DNA of 64,000 nt from Spirosoma aerolatum (GCF_002056795.1 NZ_CP020104.1:1-64000); one strand, 5' to 3'. Shown: positions 1 to 8,924, counted from the first letter of the stretch. A program made the numbers and translations. The notes: generated by a model not told the origin, from the sequence alone.

Positions 1-684
1 GCAATTTATGCGCTCCTGTTGCGGGGAAGTGATTGGCTTGGGACGGGCGTAAGCACGCAGGTAAGTCTGGGTGGTCAGCCCATTGAAAGTCGGGTTACCA
101 AAGCCGATGCCATAACGGGCTACGAAAAAGTAACTTATACGGCCTCGGAGATCAAACCGGAAATGGGTGCCATTCAGGTAACGAAGACGACCGATGGAAT
201 TGCATGGGGGGCTTTGTACTGGCAGCATTTCGAACCCCTCGACCGTCTGATGCCGGGTAGTGCCGGATTGTCGATACAAAAAACACTGTATGTCCAACGG
301 GATTCGCCTAATGGTCCACAGATTACGACCGTAACCGAAAAAACGGCGCTCAAACCCGGTGATCTAATCAAGGTGCGGCTAGTCCTGAAAACCGACCGGG
401 CAATGGAATACGTTCACCTGAAAGATAGCCGGGCGTCGGGGTTTGAGCCAGTAGCTGCGCTGTCGGGGTATAAATACCAGAATGGCCTGGGTTATTACGA
501 ATCCCCCCGCGATGCCAGCACCGATTTCTTCATGAGCTACCTGCCCATAGGTACGCATGTGTTCGAATATGATTTGCGTGTTGCCCAACTAGGTGATTTC
601 TCGGCGGGTGTAGCCACCGTTCAGTGTTTCTATGCGCCCGAATTTTCGGCCCACTCGGCAGGCGAACGGGTACGGGTAAACTGA
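1..684 (+). CDS. Alpha-2-macroglobulin-like protein, C-terminal end (partial)
   Basis: The reading frame is open from base 1 (first codons read AIYALLLRGSDWL) and stops at 682-684, so only the last 227 residues are in the window. The segment GALYWQHFE, the paired phrases MSYLPIGTHVFEYDLRV and GDFSAGVATVQCFYAPEF, and the ending EFSAHSAGERV are typical of the C-terminal receptor-binding-like domain of large Bacteroidetes alpha-2-macroglobulin/MG2 family proteins. These are big secreted or lipid-anchored periplasmic proteins thought to trap or bind proteases. The thioester region, if present, lies upstream and cannot be checked. No gene follows closely on this strand; the next 240 bp hold repeats. 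Confidence 0.75.
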   Translation, partial: AIYALLLRGSDWLGTGVSTQVSLGGQPIESRVTKADAITGYEKVTYTASEIKPEMGAIQVTKTTDGIAWGALYWQHFEPLDRLMPGSAGLSIQKTLYVQRDSPNGPQITTVTEKTALKPGDLIKVRLVLKTDRAMEYVHLKDSRASGFEPVAALSGYKYQNGLGYYESPRDASTDFFMSYLPIGTHVFEYDLRVAQLGDFSAGVATVQCFYAPEFSAHSAGERVRVN

Positions 685-703
685 GTCAGGGAAATCAATG
701 AAA

Positions 704-865
704 CTGTTTAAACGTTTACAAATTGAGTCCAAACAGGTGCGTTTTTGTCATGCTGAGGCACGAAGCATCTTCGGTAGCCACTATAACTCCAGCTACCGAA
801 GATGCTTCGTGCCTCAGCATGACAAAATGGGCTAATTTCTGGCCTGATCAGGAAAGTGTAAACAG
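704..865. repeat. Palindromic dispersed repeat, copy A (MITE-like)
   Basis: A 162-bp element with a perfect 36-bp inverted repeat in the middle (arms 743-778 and 792-827, 13-nt loop). Copy B at 8761-8924 shares the stem plan, the left flank (diverged) and the right flank GGCCTGNNCAGGAAAGTNTAAACA. Its ends resemble short inverted repeats (CTGTTTA at the left, TAAACAG at the right). A five-base block inside the stem differs from copy B on both arms, so pairing is kept. An apparent 81-aa ORF across it is an accident of the repeat. Confidence 0.7.
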
Positions 866-874
866 CTTCAATAT

Positions 875-922
875 AAGCAACAGGTCGACCTATAATTTAA
901 CCTATAGGTCGACCTGTTGCTT
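875..922. terminator. 20-bp perfect inverted repeat behind ridA
   Basis: Arms 875-894 and 903-922 are perfectly complementary (AAGCAACAGGTCGACCTATA and its complement) around an 8-nt loop. It begins 3 nt beyond the ridA stop codon. It has no U-tract, so it is either a strong hairpin that protects or ends the ridA transcript, or one of the many intergenic palindromes of this genome. Confidence 0.55.
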
Positions 923-925
923 GCT

Positions 926-1300
926 TCAAATAACCGCCGTTGCTTCCAATTCAATGGCAAAACCGTAGTGTAAAGGATTAACCGGGACAACCGACCGGGC
1001 CGGACGATGATTGCCAAAAAAATCCGAATATAGCGCATTGACCGTAGCCCAGGCACTCATATCCGTAATAAACACACTAACCTTCAAAACCTGATCGCGC
1101 TGGCTTCCGGCTGCCTGTAAGATGGCGTCCAGATTAGCCAGAATCTGTTTTGTTTGTTCGGCCACGGTAGCATCGGTCAATTTCTGGCCATTGGGTGTGA
1201 TCGGTAAAATGCCCGATATAAACACCAGATCATTGTGGACAACCGCTTGCGAATAGTGGCCACCCGGTACAGGTGCATTTGGCGTCTGGATAAACGTCAT
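926..1300 (-). CDS. ridA: RidA family protein (reactive intermediate deaminase)
   Basis: A 124-aa protein of the YjgF/YER057c/UK114 family, close to the normal family length. RidA proteins are cytosolic trimers that hydrolyse reactive enamine/imine intermediates made by PLP enzymes such as threonine dehydratase. The conserved N-terminal PxPxGHYSQAV and SGILP segments, the middle EQTKQILANLDAILQAAG and the substrate-binding arginine in RPARSVVPV are all present. The start is an ATG at 1300. It stands alone downstream of the permease gene, which is read in the same direction. Members with the arginine are usually active deaminases, but some paralogues have other substrates. Confidence 0.85.
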   Translation of the reverse strand: MTFIQTPNAPVPGGHYSQAVVHNDLVFISGILPITPNGQKLTDATVAEQTKQILANLDAILQAAGSQRDQVLKVSVFITDMSAWATVNALYSDFFGNHRPARSVVPVNPLHYGFAIELEATAVI

Positions 1301-1373
1301 TTCAGTTTCGGTTTATGCGTAATCGATGCGCTGAAGTTAAAACATATTTCTTCAGATAAGGGAATCTGCATCC

Positions 1374-3782
1374 CTATTCGCCCTTTAAAACGTCAACCGG
1401 ATTACTTTTTGCGGCCTTCATCGTCTGCGATCCGATCATCAGGAAGGCAATCAGCAATACGGCCAGCAAGCCAATAAACAGTTCGGTAACCTGCACGGGT
1501 GTGTGATATGGAAAACGGGTCAGCACCATCTTCTCGAAGAAAAGATAGGTTACGGGGAGTGCGATGAGGGCCGATACGGACAGCATAACCAGAAAACCAC
1601 GACTTAGCAAGTAGATAAGGCTGCCGGAACTGGCTCCCATTACTTTACGGATGCTAATCTCCTTCAGGCGGGTTTCGGTTGTGTAGGCGACCATACCGAA
1701 CAGGCCCATTGAGGCAATCGAAATAGCCAGGAAGGAAAGGAACCCAATGATCTTGACCATAGCCGAAAATTCGCTATAGGCATCTTCTATTTCCTGAGTA
1801 TAAAATTTAGCTTGTAAGGGATGAACCCGGTCGATCTTCTTCCAGGCCGACTCAATTTTGGCTCGGGTGGCCAGGAGGTCAGTAGGATGAATTTTGGCGT
1901 TGATAATGGCTCTGTCGTCGGGTGTCCAGGCCATAAAAGCGACCGGCTCGATAAGGTTGTCGACCTTGCCATAGTGGAAGTCTTTCATGACCCCAATAAT
2001 GGTCATCCGGCGAGTGCCGTGAAAACTGCTAAAGGTGACCTCTTTCCCGATGGCTTTTTCAGGGTTATTGTTGCCTATGTTGAATCGTTTCAGGACTTGC
2101 TGGTTAACGATCACCTCGGTAGCGGCCTCGGTTGTGGTAGGATGTGCCTTGAAATTTCCTCCCGCAATGAGTTTATAATCATGCAGTGCCAGGTAGTTTT
2201 CATCGACGTGGTTTGTCAGAACCAGTGCCGAATCGCGCGAATCGGTATATTTCATGTAGCCTCCCCAGGCATTGCCAACGCTGGTGATGATCAACGATCG
2301 GGATAAGGCCGTTACTTCCGGCATCTCACGCAGTTCTTTTAAGAAAGCGTCGGGTTTATTGCCCTGCATATTGATGTTCAGAATGTTTTCGGTATTGAAC
2401 CCCAGATCGAAGGCCAGGATGTTTTTGTATTGTACGTAGCCAATGGCGGTTGCCGTAATAAAAATGAGCGTAAGTGTGTATTGAATCACCACCAGGGCGC
2501 GACGGAGGGTGGCGTATTTGAATACCTTAACAGTCGATACATTCCTGAGCGCACTAATTGCGCTGACTTTCGAGAAGAACAGGGCAGGCATGAGGCCAGC
2601 AATACCCCCTACAGTAACCGAAAAGATAATAAACGTAATGACCATAGTCGGCGTAAGTGAGAGTTTCACCGTTCGCTGCATCTCCGGCGCCAGACTTATC
2701 AGTTGCGGCCGTAAGATCAGAAAAAGGATAAACGAAAGCAGGAGGGAGGCCAGCGAAATCATAATTGCTTCTACCAGAAACTGTTGCCAGACCTGGCTCT
2801 TTCCGGCACCGATTGCTTTTCGAAGACCTACTTCCTTGAAACGACGCATGGCGCGGGCCATCGACAGATTGGTATAGTTGAAACAGGCCGACAGAATCAC
2901 CACGAGTGCCAGCCCCCCAAGAATCCAGAGTACAGTTGGGGGCATATGCGGGCCTACGTAGCCACTCCCTTCCGAGCGACGGAGGTTTTCGCCAACAACA
3001 ATTTTATACAAGGGCAGAAGCTCGAATTGAACCTTCGTATTGGCTTCGATACGGCTTTCTTCCCTGGCAATGGCGTCCAGCTCCGACTGGATTGATGCCC
3101 TATCGGTCTGTTCCGGCAGCAGCATATACACGAAGTTCGATGGCGTATTGGCCCATTTGTCGAAGTTGCTTCGGTTCAGTTGCTCAGCCGTGGATAGCGA
3201 TACCAGCGCTTCGAAGTGGATGTGCGAAAAGAAGGGGACGTCTTTTATAACCCCTGTTACCTGATAATCGAGTGTGTCGAACCGGACTACCTTGCCGAGC
3301 GCATCGTCGTTGCCAAACAGCTTTTGGGCTGCCGTTTCTGTCAGAACAATCGAGTAGGGGTCTTTCAGCGCTGTTTCTGGATTCCCTTCCAGCATCGGAA
3401 AGGTAAAGATGGTAAATACGGATGGGTCGGCCCAGAATCCCTTGATCGGGAGAATCTTATCGCCAACATGTGCGTCTTGCGTAAAGTCGTTGCGAAGAAT
3501 TGTCACCTTTGCCCCTGCCACTTTCTGCCGGATAAGCTTACCCGTCTTTAGCGATGTGGTAGCAAACTTGCCTCGGTCGCCATTAGTTGTCAGAACGTTG
3601 GTGATGCGATAGATCCTGTCCCCATACTGGTGGAATTTATCGTATGAATACAGGTCGAGTACGAACGCAATCAGTAGTAAGCCAACGGACATACTGATAG
3701 CCAGGCCGACCATATTGATGGCTGAGAAAAGCTTGTTACGCAATAAATTGCGTCGTGCTGTTTTGATGTAACTCCCGATCAT
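1374..3782 (-). CDS. ABC transporter permease, FtsX/MacB type
   Basis: An 802-aa membrane protein with the double MacB_PCD plus FtsX layout common in Bacteroidetes. One transmembrane helix near residues 20-45 is followed by a periplasmic domain, a three-helix FtsX block near 285-430, a second periplasmic domain, and a last FtsX block near 680-790. Typical phrases are RNLLRNKLFSAINMVGLAI at the N-terminus, ARRFKEVGLRKAIGA-like sequence (seen as RRFKEVGLRKAIGAGK) and LKEISIRKVMGAS in the cytoplasmic loops. Such permeases work with a separate ATPase to move lipoproteins, drugs or peptides, or transmit signals. No ATPase gene is next to it. Two direct repeats lie upstream. Confidence 0.88.
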   Translation of the reverse strand: MIGSYIKTARRNLLRNKLFSAINMVGLAISMSVGLLLIAFVLDLYSYDKFHQYGDRIYRITNVLTTNGDRGKFATTSLKTGKLIRQKVAGAKVTILRNDFTQDAHVGDKILPIKGFWADPSVFTIFTFPMLEGNPETALKDPYSIVLTETAAQKLFGNDDALGKVVRFDTLDYQVTGVIKDVPFFSHIHFEALVSLSTAEQLNRSNFDKWANTPSNFVYMLLPEQTDRASIQSELDAIAREESRIEANTKVQFELLPLYKIVVGENLRRSEGSGYVGPHMPPTVLWILGGLALVVILSACFNYTNLSMARAMRRFKEVGLRKAIGAGKSQVWQQFLVEAIMISLASLLLSFILFLILRPQLISLAPEMQRTVKLSLTPTMVITFIIFSVTVGGIAGLMPALFFSKVSAISALRNVSTVKVFKYATLRRALVVIQYTLTLIFITATAIGYVQYKNILAFDLGFNTENILNINMQGNKPDAFLKELREMPEVTALSRSLIITSVGNAWGGYMKYTDSRDSALVLTNHVDENYLALHDYKLIAGGNFKAHPTTTEAATEVIVNQQVLKRFNIGNNNPEKAIGKEVTFSSFHGTRRMTIIGVMKDFHYGKVDNLIEPVAFMAWTPDDRAIINAKIHPTDLLATRAKIESAWKKIDRVHPLQAKFYTQEIEDAYSEFSAMVKIIGFLSFLAISIASMGLFGMVAYTTETRLKEISIRKVMGASSGSLIYLLSRGFLVMLSVSALIALPVTYLFFEKMVLTRFPYHTPVQVTELFIGLLAVLLIAFLMIGSQTMKAAKSNPVDVLKGE

Positions 3783-3839
3783 GATCCAGTTTATTAAAAA
3801 GGCTCCCGCAAAACTATTGGACTAGTCCGGGCCTAATGA

Positions 3840-3875
3840 AAAAATGGGATGAATTAGGCTAAAAATGGGATGAAT
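3840..3875. repeat. Two direct 15-bp repeats, 21 bp apart
   Basis: AAAAATGGGATGAAT occurs at 3840-3854 and again at 3861-3875, exactly 21 bp apart, that is two helical turns. They are 58-93 bp upstream of the permease start codon and 19 bp from the end of the amine oxidase gene. Inverted CCTAAT/ATTAGG flanks the first copy. Spacing on one DNA face fits a tandem regulator site for the permease gene. This is inference. Confidence 0.35.
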
Positions 3876-3893
3876 CCGGGCGTATGAAATGTA

Positions 3894-5255
3894 TTATTCG
3901 CCATGTATCATCACTTCGGTGGCCACTCGTTCACCAGATCGAATAGCACCGTCGATATAGCCATTCCAGATATCGGAGGTTTCGGTACCAGCCCAGTGAA
4001 TGCGTCCAACAGGTTGGCGTAAGGCTGGCCCAAGGGTTGTCCATACACCCGGTCCCATCAGGCCCGCGTAACACCCGCGCGACCACTCTTCATTCATAAA
4101 ACTATGGTCGAGATACCGGACTGGGCTGAGCGCCTGTGTCCCGAAAAAAGTAGCAAAGGAATGGAGAGCCGACAATTTTCGGTCGCTGTCCGACAAACCT
4201 GCAAACGCTTTAGCCTGATTACCAAGTACAAATCCCATCAATACACCATACGAACCATCGTTGGGCGAGTTGTCGAATGTAACAGTTACGTGGCCATCAG
4301 GTGTTGCTGCTAAGCCATTCAAGCCCTGTTCGCGCCAGAACGGCTTTTCGTAGATGGCGTAACATTTCCATACCGATCCCATTGGCATTCGCTGAATCAA
4401 CTGGGCGCGTTGGACGGGAAGAATTGGCTGGAAATCAATACGAGTCTGGAGCGCTGGCGGCACCGTAATGATAACCCGTTTGCCTTTATAAGTTTCTTTT
4501 GGGGTTACTACGCTGATATCATTTTCGCCCTGAATAACGGCTTTGACGGGTGAATCGAAAACAAGTTGATGGGTGAACGTAGCCGCCAGTCGGTCGGCAA
4601 TTGTCTGAGCCCCACCTACAAACCGCTCCTCCTGCGCTCCATTTTTGATATTCATCAACGTGTCCAGATCACGGCATGACTTTGTGTAAAACAGTGCATG
4701 AAGAAGTGATATTTCGGTGGGGTCGGCGGCCCAGATGGCTTCGGCTGCTACTTTGAAAAACTGCCGGGCTACGTCGAAACGCATTTGCCCGTTCATCCAG
4801 CTTGCCAGTGTCATCGAGTCAAGATAAGGAGCATTGGGTGTTGCCCAGGGCTCAGCCAGATCAACAGCTTTCGAGAGTTTGTTCAGTTTCTTGATCGCAG
4901 CGTCCAGGCTCAGCAGCGCACCGATGGGCAGCGGAGGAATTAACCCTTTGTATCGCTTGACTTGCCCCCGAAAATACTGCGTGCTTTTGCCTTCGTCGTA
5001 GGTCTTGTACGTTTCAACGCCGAATTCACGAGCCATGGCATACAGTCGCTCCTGCGTTGGCCCGACCCAGGCACCACCAAGATCAACATAGGTGCCATCG
5101 TCGAACCGTTGCGTCCAGACCCGGCCTCCAACGCGGTCACGGGCTTCAACTAATAAGACCGTTTTTCCTGCTTTAAGGAGTTCGTGCGTGGCGGTCAGAC
5201 CGGCATAGCCCGCCCCAATAACAACAACATCGTATAACGTAGTTGGCTCAGTCAT
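3894..5255 (-). CDS. Flavin amine oxidase family protein
   Basis: A 453-aa FAD enzyme of the monoamine oxidase family. The N-terminus has the ADP-binding motif VVIGAGYAGLTA followed by EARDRVGGR, the GG-doublet phrase VDLGGAWVGPTQ, and the C-terminus has the second FAD motif HWAGTETSDIWNGYIDGAI. This order is that of MAO, putrescine oxidase and L-amino-acid oxidase relatives. They oxidise an amine C-N bond with O2 to give imine and peroxide. No signal peptide is visible, so it is probably cytosolic. The substrate cannot be told from sequence alone. The gene is monocistronic-looking, ending 111 bp before the permease promoter region. Confidence 0.85.
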   Translation of the reverse strand: MTEPTTLYDVVVIGAGYAGLTATHELLKAGKTVLLVEARDRVGGRVWTQRFDDGTYVDLGGAWVGPTQERLYAMAREFGVETYKTYDEGKSTQYFRGQVKRYKGLIPPLPIGALLSLDAAIKKLNKLSKAVDLAEPWATPNAPYLDSMTLASWMNGQMRFDVARQFFKVAAEAIWAADPTEISLLHALFYTKSCRDLDTLMNIKNGAQEERFVGGAQTIADRLAATFTHQLVFDSPVKAVIQGENDISVVTPKETYKGKRVIITVPPALQTRIDFQPILPVQRAQLIQRMPMGSVWKCYAIYEKPFWREQGLNGLAATPDGHVTVTFDNSPNDGSYGVLMGFVLGNQAKAFAGLSDSDRKLSALHSFATFFGTQALSPVRYLDHSFMNEEWSRGCYAGLMGPGVWTTLGPALRQPVGRIHWAGTETSDIWNGYIDGAIRSGERVATEVMIHGE

Positions 5256-5304
5256 GGTGGTTTAGGAATTCATGACGTAACCTACAGAAAAACAACGACC
5301 CTGA

Positions 5305-5342
5305 AAAATGACGAATGCCATAACCTGAAGCTATGGCATTCG
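5305..5342 (-). terminator. Rho-independent terminator of the holin-like gene
   Basis: An 11-bp perfect stem (CGAATGCCATA at 5312-5322 and TATGGCATTCG at 5332-5342) with a 9-nt loop. In the minus direction it is followed by TCATTTTTCAG. It lies 26 bp beyond the stop codon of the small membrane protein gene. Confidence 0.65.
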
Positions 5343-5367
5343 ATAAGGCGTTGACCAGGACGGGCTT

Positions 5368-5703
5368 TTACACAATGGCGTCCAGTAAAGAAGTCACAAT
5401 TGACACGACAAAACTGAACAGCAGTGCGGCAATGAATCCGCTTACGTGAAAACTTGGAATCAGGTACGCAGTCAGGTAAACCATGAGCACGTTCAAAACC
5501 AGCAGAAAAAGCCCCAGCGTAATAATCGTGATGGGAATAGTCAGTATGGTCAGAATGGGCTTAATAAAGGCGTTCAGGAAGCCCAGAACGATAGCTACCA
5601 TCAAGTAAGTACCGGCTCCGCCCGAAACATGAATACCCGGAATAAATATACTAGCGATGTAAACGGCTACTGCGCTAATCAGGATGCGAATAATCAATCC
5701 CAT
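5368..5703 (-). CDS. Small membrane protein, phage holin family 4 superfamily 2 type
   Basis: A 111-aa protein almost entirely made of hydrophobic segments, about four transmembrane helices (near 3-20, 30-48, 55-78, 85-110). Phrases such as GFLNAFIKPILTILTIPITIITLGLF are characteristic of the Phage_holin_4_2/YvlD family. Despite the name these are chromosomal proteins of unknown function, not lysis proteins. The frame can be extended 11 codons to a TTG at 5736, but the ATG at 5703 starts right at the first membrane helix and is preferred. No phage genes are near. Confidence 0.8.
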   Translation of the reverse strand: MGLIIRILISAVAVYIASIFIPGIHVSGGAGTYLMVAIVLGFLNAFIKPILTILTIPITIITLGLFLLVLNVLMVYLTAYLIPSFHVSGFIAALLFSFVVSIVTSLLDAIV

Positions 5704-5786
5704 AAAGCTGTTTGTGTTTGGTGAGAAAATAGGCAACGACCACGTTGATGGTTGCTAATATCGAACAACAAACTGCAAATCAGAAA

Positions 5787-6395
5787 TTATTGTTTTGAAT
5801 GACGCCCCTGCAATACCGTCACAATGTCGTCAAGCTGAATATTTTTCTGCTCTAGCAGTACCAGAAAGTGGAATAACAGGTCGGCTGCTTCGCCTTTGAA
5901 CAGGTGGTCGTTGTTGTCTTTCGCTTCAATGACCAGTTCGACGGCCTCTTCGCCAACTTTCTGGGCAATCTTGTTAACCCCCTTGTTAAACAAGCTGGCT
6001 GTATACGACTGGTCGGAAGGATTAACTTTCCGGTCGTGGATCACCTGCTGCAAATAGTTCAGAAATTGCCCTTTACCCTGGTTTACTTCCTGAAAACAGG
6101 TGGCGGCACCCGTGTGGCAAACCGGCCCGGCTGGGCTGGCTTTAATCAACAGGGTATCGCCATCACAGTCGACCAAAATTTCCCGTACATGCAGAAAGTT
6201 GTTGGATGTTTCACCCTTCGTCCAGAGTCGCTGTTTGCTGCGGCTGAAAAACGTGACTATGTTTTCGGCAACGGTTTTGTTGTAGGCTTCCTGGTTCATA
6301 TAGCCCAGCATCAGCACTTTACCCGTTTCGGCATCCTGAATAACGGCAGGAACCAGACCGTCGGGCGATTTATCAAAATTGATTTCGGAATTCAT
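5787..6395 (-). CDS. hisI: Bifunctional phosphoribosyl-AMP cyclohydrolase / phosphoribosyl-ATP pyrophosphatase
   Basis: A 202-aa fusion of HisI (residues ~1-110) and HisE (~115-202), carrying out steps 2 and 3 of histidine synthesis in the cytosol. The HisI part shows the metal-binding VDCDGDTLL and GPVCHTGAATCF motifs; the HisE part shows the KVGEEAVELVIEAK helix that binds Mg-pyrophosphate. It is the only his gene in the window and starts 17 bp after the trpA stop codon on the same strand, so it is probably transcribed with the trp operon. Trp and His synthesis both draw on PRPP, which may explain the link. Confidence 0.93.
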   Translation of the reverse strand: MNSEINFDKSPDGLVPAVIQDAETGKVLMLGYMNQEAYNKTVAENIVTFFSRSKQRLWTKGETSNNFLHVREILVDCDGDTLLIKASPAGPVCHTGAATCFQEVNQGKGQFLNYLQQVIHDRKVNPSDQSYTASLFNKGVNKIAQKVGEEAVELVIEAKDNNDHLFKGEAADLLFHFLVLLEQKNIQLDDIVTVLQGRHSKQ

Positions 6396-6412
6396 AACCG
6401 CAAAGGTAAGCT

Positions 6413-7213
6413 CTACGCCCGAATCGTGTGCACAAACTCAAGAATGCTATCGGCCGATGTGCCTTTCTCTTCCAGATGACGAATGAACGCACTACCTACA
6501 ATGGCCCCGTTGGCATACTCGCAAGCTGTGTCGAACGTATCATGGTTATTGATACCAAAACCAATCAGGCGCGGATTTCGAAGATTCATGGCCTGAATAC
6601 GCTCGAAGTACGCACGCATGGAATCGCTGATACCTTTGGTTGATCCAGTAATACTAGCCGACGATACCATATAAATAAACCCGTCCGATTCTTCGTCGAT
6701 GTGCCGAATGCGACTTTCGGTGGTTTGTGGCGTAATCAGGTTTACGTTCAGAATTCCGTATTCCCGGAAAGTCGGTGCGTAATCGGCCAGGTATAAATCC
6801 AGGGGAAGGTCGGGCAGAATAACGCCATCAACGCCTACTTCCTGACATTTTTTACAGAACGCTTCGACACCATATTGCAGAACCGGATTGATGTATCCCA
6901 TCAGCAGAATCGGTACGGTGACTGGATCGCTGGACTGTTCCTGACGGCAACCTTCCAACTGGTCGAACAGCGTTTTCAACGACATACCGTTGTCCAGCGC
7001 TTTGCCATTGCTTTGCTGAATGGTTTCGCCATCGGCAACCGGGTCGGAGTAGGGCATACCAATCTCAACCAGATCGACACCAGCCGCCTGCAAACCGCGC
7101 AGAATGGTCATGGTATCGTTAAGTTGCGGGAACCCGGCTGTAAAATATACATTTAGCAATCGCTCACTTTTCTGAGAAAATAAGTCGGTAATGCGGTTTT
7201 GGGTTAAGGTCAT
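6413..7213 (-). CDS. trpA: Tryptophan synthase alpha chain
   Basis: A 266-aa alpha subunit that splits indole-3-glycerol phosphate into indole and glyceraldehyde-3-phosphate and channels indole to TrpB. The two catalytic residues are visible, Glu50 in VDLVEIGMPYSDP and Asp61 in PVADG, as is the phosphate-binding GFGINNHDT region. The open frame extends 21 codons upstream to 7276, but those codons lie inside a palindromic repeat; the ATG at 7213, giving MTLTQNRITDLF, is the start that matches the family. It follows trpB with the repeat in between. Confidence 0.95.
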   Translation of the reverse strand: MTLTQNRITDLFSQKSERLLNVYFTAGFPQLNDTMTILRGLQAAGVDLVEIGMPYSDPVADGETIQQSNGKALDNGMSLKTLFDQLEGCRQEQSSDPVTVPILLMGYINPVLQYGVEAFCKKCQEVGVDGVILPDLPLDLYLADYAPTFREYGILNVNLITPQTTESRIRHIDEESDGFIYMVSSASITGSTKGISDSMRAYFERIQAMNLRNPRLIGFGINNHDTFDTACEYANGAIVGSAFIRHLEEKGTSADSILEFVHTIRA

Positions 7214-7217
7214 AAAC

Positions 7218-7274
7218 GTATGTACGGGCTTGAGCCCGTAATGGGTTTTTGCACGGGCTGAAGCCCGTACATAC
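7218..7274. repeat. Nested palindrome between trpB and trpA
   Basis: Arms 7218-7239 and 7253-7274 (22 nt) pair with one mismatch. Each arm is itself a near-palindrome (ACGGGCTTGAGCCCGT), so either two small hairpins or one long hairpin can form. It fills the whole trpB-trpA gap. Related arms of the type GCGGGTNNAAACCCGC occur at 13013-13068 and 57949-58008. Confidence 0.65.
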
Positions 7275-7277
7275 ATA

Positions 7278-8477
7278 TTACAGATGCTTTGAATACGTGC
7301 TTAAATCTTTATCACCCCGTCCTGACAGACAGACGACGACAACATCGTCGGGCTTAAGATTCATTTTTTCAAGGGCAGCCAGAGCGTGTGCCGATTCCAG
7401 TGCGGGAATAATGCCTTCCAGCTTGCTAAGCTGAAAGCCTGCCTGGAGGGCTTCGTCGTCGCTAATGGCGTAGAAATCGCCCCGGCCCGAATCGAACAGG
7501 TGGGCGTGAAGTGGACCGATACCCGGATAATCGAGACCAGCAGAAATCGAATACGGTTCAATAACCTGACCGTCTTCGGTTTGCATCAGAATCGTACGAC
7601 TGCCGTGTAATACACCGGGTTTGCCTAACGCTGTTGTGGCTGCCGAATGGCCAGAGTTTACACCCTGTCCTGCCGCTTCGGCCGCTACCAGACGAACGGT
7701 GGGCTCGTTGAGGTAATGGAAAAAGGCACCGGCTGCATTGCTACCCCCGCCTACACAGGCTACTACGTAATCTGGGTTCTGACGCCCCGTTTTCGCAAAC
7801 AGTTGTTTCTTTACTTCTTCGGAGATGACCGACTGAAAACGGGCAACCATATCGGGGTAGGGGTGTGGCCCAACTACCGAACCGATGATGTAGTGCGTAT
7901 CGACGGGGTTATTGATCCAGTGACGCATGGCTTCGTTGGTTGCATCTTTCAGCGTCTGGCTACCCGACGTAGCTGGAACAACCGTGGCACCTAGCATCCG
8001 CATCCGGTCGACGTTGGGTTTCTGGCGCTCCATATCGATACTGCCCATGTAAACGATGCATTCGAGGCCCATCAGGGCACAAACGGTAGCTGTCGCTACG
8101 CCATGCTGACCTGCGCCGGTTTCGGCTACAATTCGTTTTTTACCCAGTCGTTGGGCTACCAGAATCTGGCCAATCGTGTTGTTTACCTTGTGCGCCCCTG
8201 TATGACACAGGTCTTCGCGTTTTAGGTAAACCGTTGCGCCTACTTTTTCCGATAGCCGCCTGGCCAGGAATAAAGGGGTTGGCCGACCAACATAATCTTC
8301 GAGCAATTGCCAGAATTCGGCCTGAAACGCTGGATCGTTAATGATATTGAGGTAATTCTGGCGTAGTTCTTCGACGTTCGGATAGAGCATTTCCGGGATG
8401 AACGCTCCGCCAAAGTGGCCATAAAATCCTTTATCGGATACCTCGAAAGAGGTTTGGGGTTCGAGAGTGGTTTGCAT
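7278..8477 (-). CDS. trpB: Tryptophan synthase beta chain
   Basis: A 399-aa PLP enzyme that joins indole and serine to make tryptophan. The PLP lysine is Lys97 in [13 protein letters not shown]; the glutamate-containing [10 protein letters not shown] and the phosphate-binding GGGSNAAG loop follow. Length is normal for the TrpB1 type that partners TrpA. The order trpB then trpA on the minus strand is standard. A tiny membrane ORF ends 7 bp upstream. Confidence 0.96.
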   Translation of the reverse strand: MQTTLEPQTSFEVSDKGFYGHFGGAFIPEMLYPNVEELRQNYLNIINDPAFQAEFWQLLEDYVGRPTPLFLARRLSEKVGATVYLKREDLCHTGAHKVNNTIGQILVAQRLGKKRIVAETGAGQHGVATATVCALMGLECIVYMGSIDMERQKPNVDRMRMLGATVVPATSGSQTLKDATNEAMRHWINNPVDTHYIIGSVVGPHPYPDMVARFQSVISEEVKKQLFAKTGRQNPDYVVACVGGGSNAAGAFFHYLNEPTVRLVAAEAAGQGVNSGHSAATTALGKPGVLHGSRTILMQTEDGQVIEPYSISAGLDYPGIGPLHAHLFDSGRGDFYAISDDEALQAGFQLSKLEGIIPALESAHALAALEKMNLKPDDVVVVCLSGRGDKDLSTYSKHL

Positions 8478-8484
8478 GGTAGCT

Positions 8485-8742
8485 TCAAAGTTTAAACAAG
8501 CCCGTGGACTTGCTATAAATAATAGCTATGGTCTCAATGGTGAGGAATAAAAGTAGGCTTGTGATTGTAACAAAATAGCGACTCCAGTTAAGCCTTAATC
8601 CATGATTTGAGAGATAAATCCAGGTGTCGCCAATGAAGTTATGTAGAATGATTGTGCTACAGGTTAGCCCCGAATAGGAGAGTGATAGCCATAGAATCGC
8701 CATAAAGATAAAGCAGGCCAACAATCGTTTTATTAGAACCAT
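8485..8742 (-). CDS. Small hypothetical membrane protein in the trp operon
   Basis: An 85-aa ORF starting at ATG 8742 and ending 7 bp before the trpB start. Two hydrophobic stretches (near residues 5-25 and 58-78) suggest two membrane helices. I do not recognise a family. The DNA is more AT-rich than trpB or trpF and sits beside repeat copy B, so this may be a small inserted gene or a chance ORF. Tight spacing to trpB favours co-transcription if it is real. Confidence 0.4.
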   Translation of the reverse strand: MVLIKRLLACFIFMAILWLSLSYSGLTCSTIILHNFIGDTWIYLSNHGLRLNWSRYFVTITSLLLFLTIETIAIIYSKSTGLFKL

Positions 8743-8760
8743 ACTTTTTTGTATACTAAA

Positions 8761-8924
8761 GCTATCTAAATCTTTACGAATGGAGCCAGAATAGAAGCGC
8801 TTTTGTCATGCTGACGAAGGAAGCATCTTTGGTAACAGTATTCTTGTCGCTACCGAAGATGCTTCCTTCGTCAGCATGACAAAAATGCCCCTATTCCTGG
8901 CCTGAGCAGGAAAGTTTAAACAAC
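8761..8924. repeat. Palindromic dispersed repeat, copy B (MITE-like)
   Basis: A 164-bp element with arms 8801-8834 and 8851-8884 (34 bp, one G-T wobble-type difference, 16-nt loop). It matches copy A at 704-865 in layout and in both flanks. Compared with copy A the stem block after GTCATGCTGA is CGAAG instead of GGCAC on both arms, a compensatory change. It lies inside the trp operon between trpF and trpB, between two tiny ORFs. Confidence 0.7.

Noticed and set aside
723..968. 81-aa ORF on the plus strand
   Set aside because: It runs through the palindromic repeat and the ridA 3' palindrome, and both arms yield mirrored peptide-like nonsense. Not a gene.
868..1056. 62-aa ORF on the minus strand in another frame of ridA
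   Set aside because: It overlaps ridA and the palindrome, with no recognisable protein.
1821..3551. Long ORFs opposite to the FtsX permease
   Set aside because: They are antisense shadows of a well-supported gene, a common effect at this GC content.
5368..5703. Phage remnant (holin)
   Set aside because: The family name is historical; there are no other phage genes, and it lies in a normal chromosomal context.
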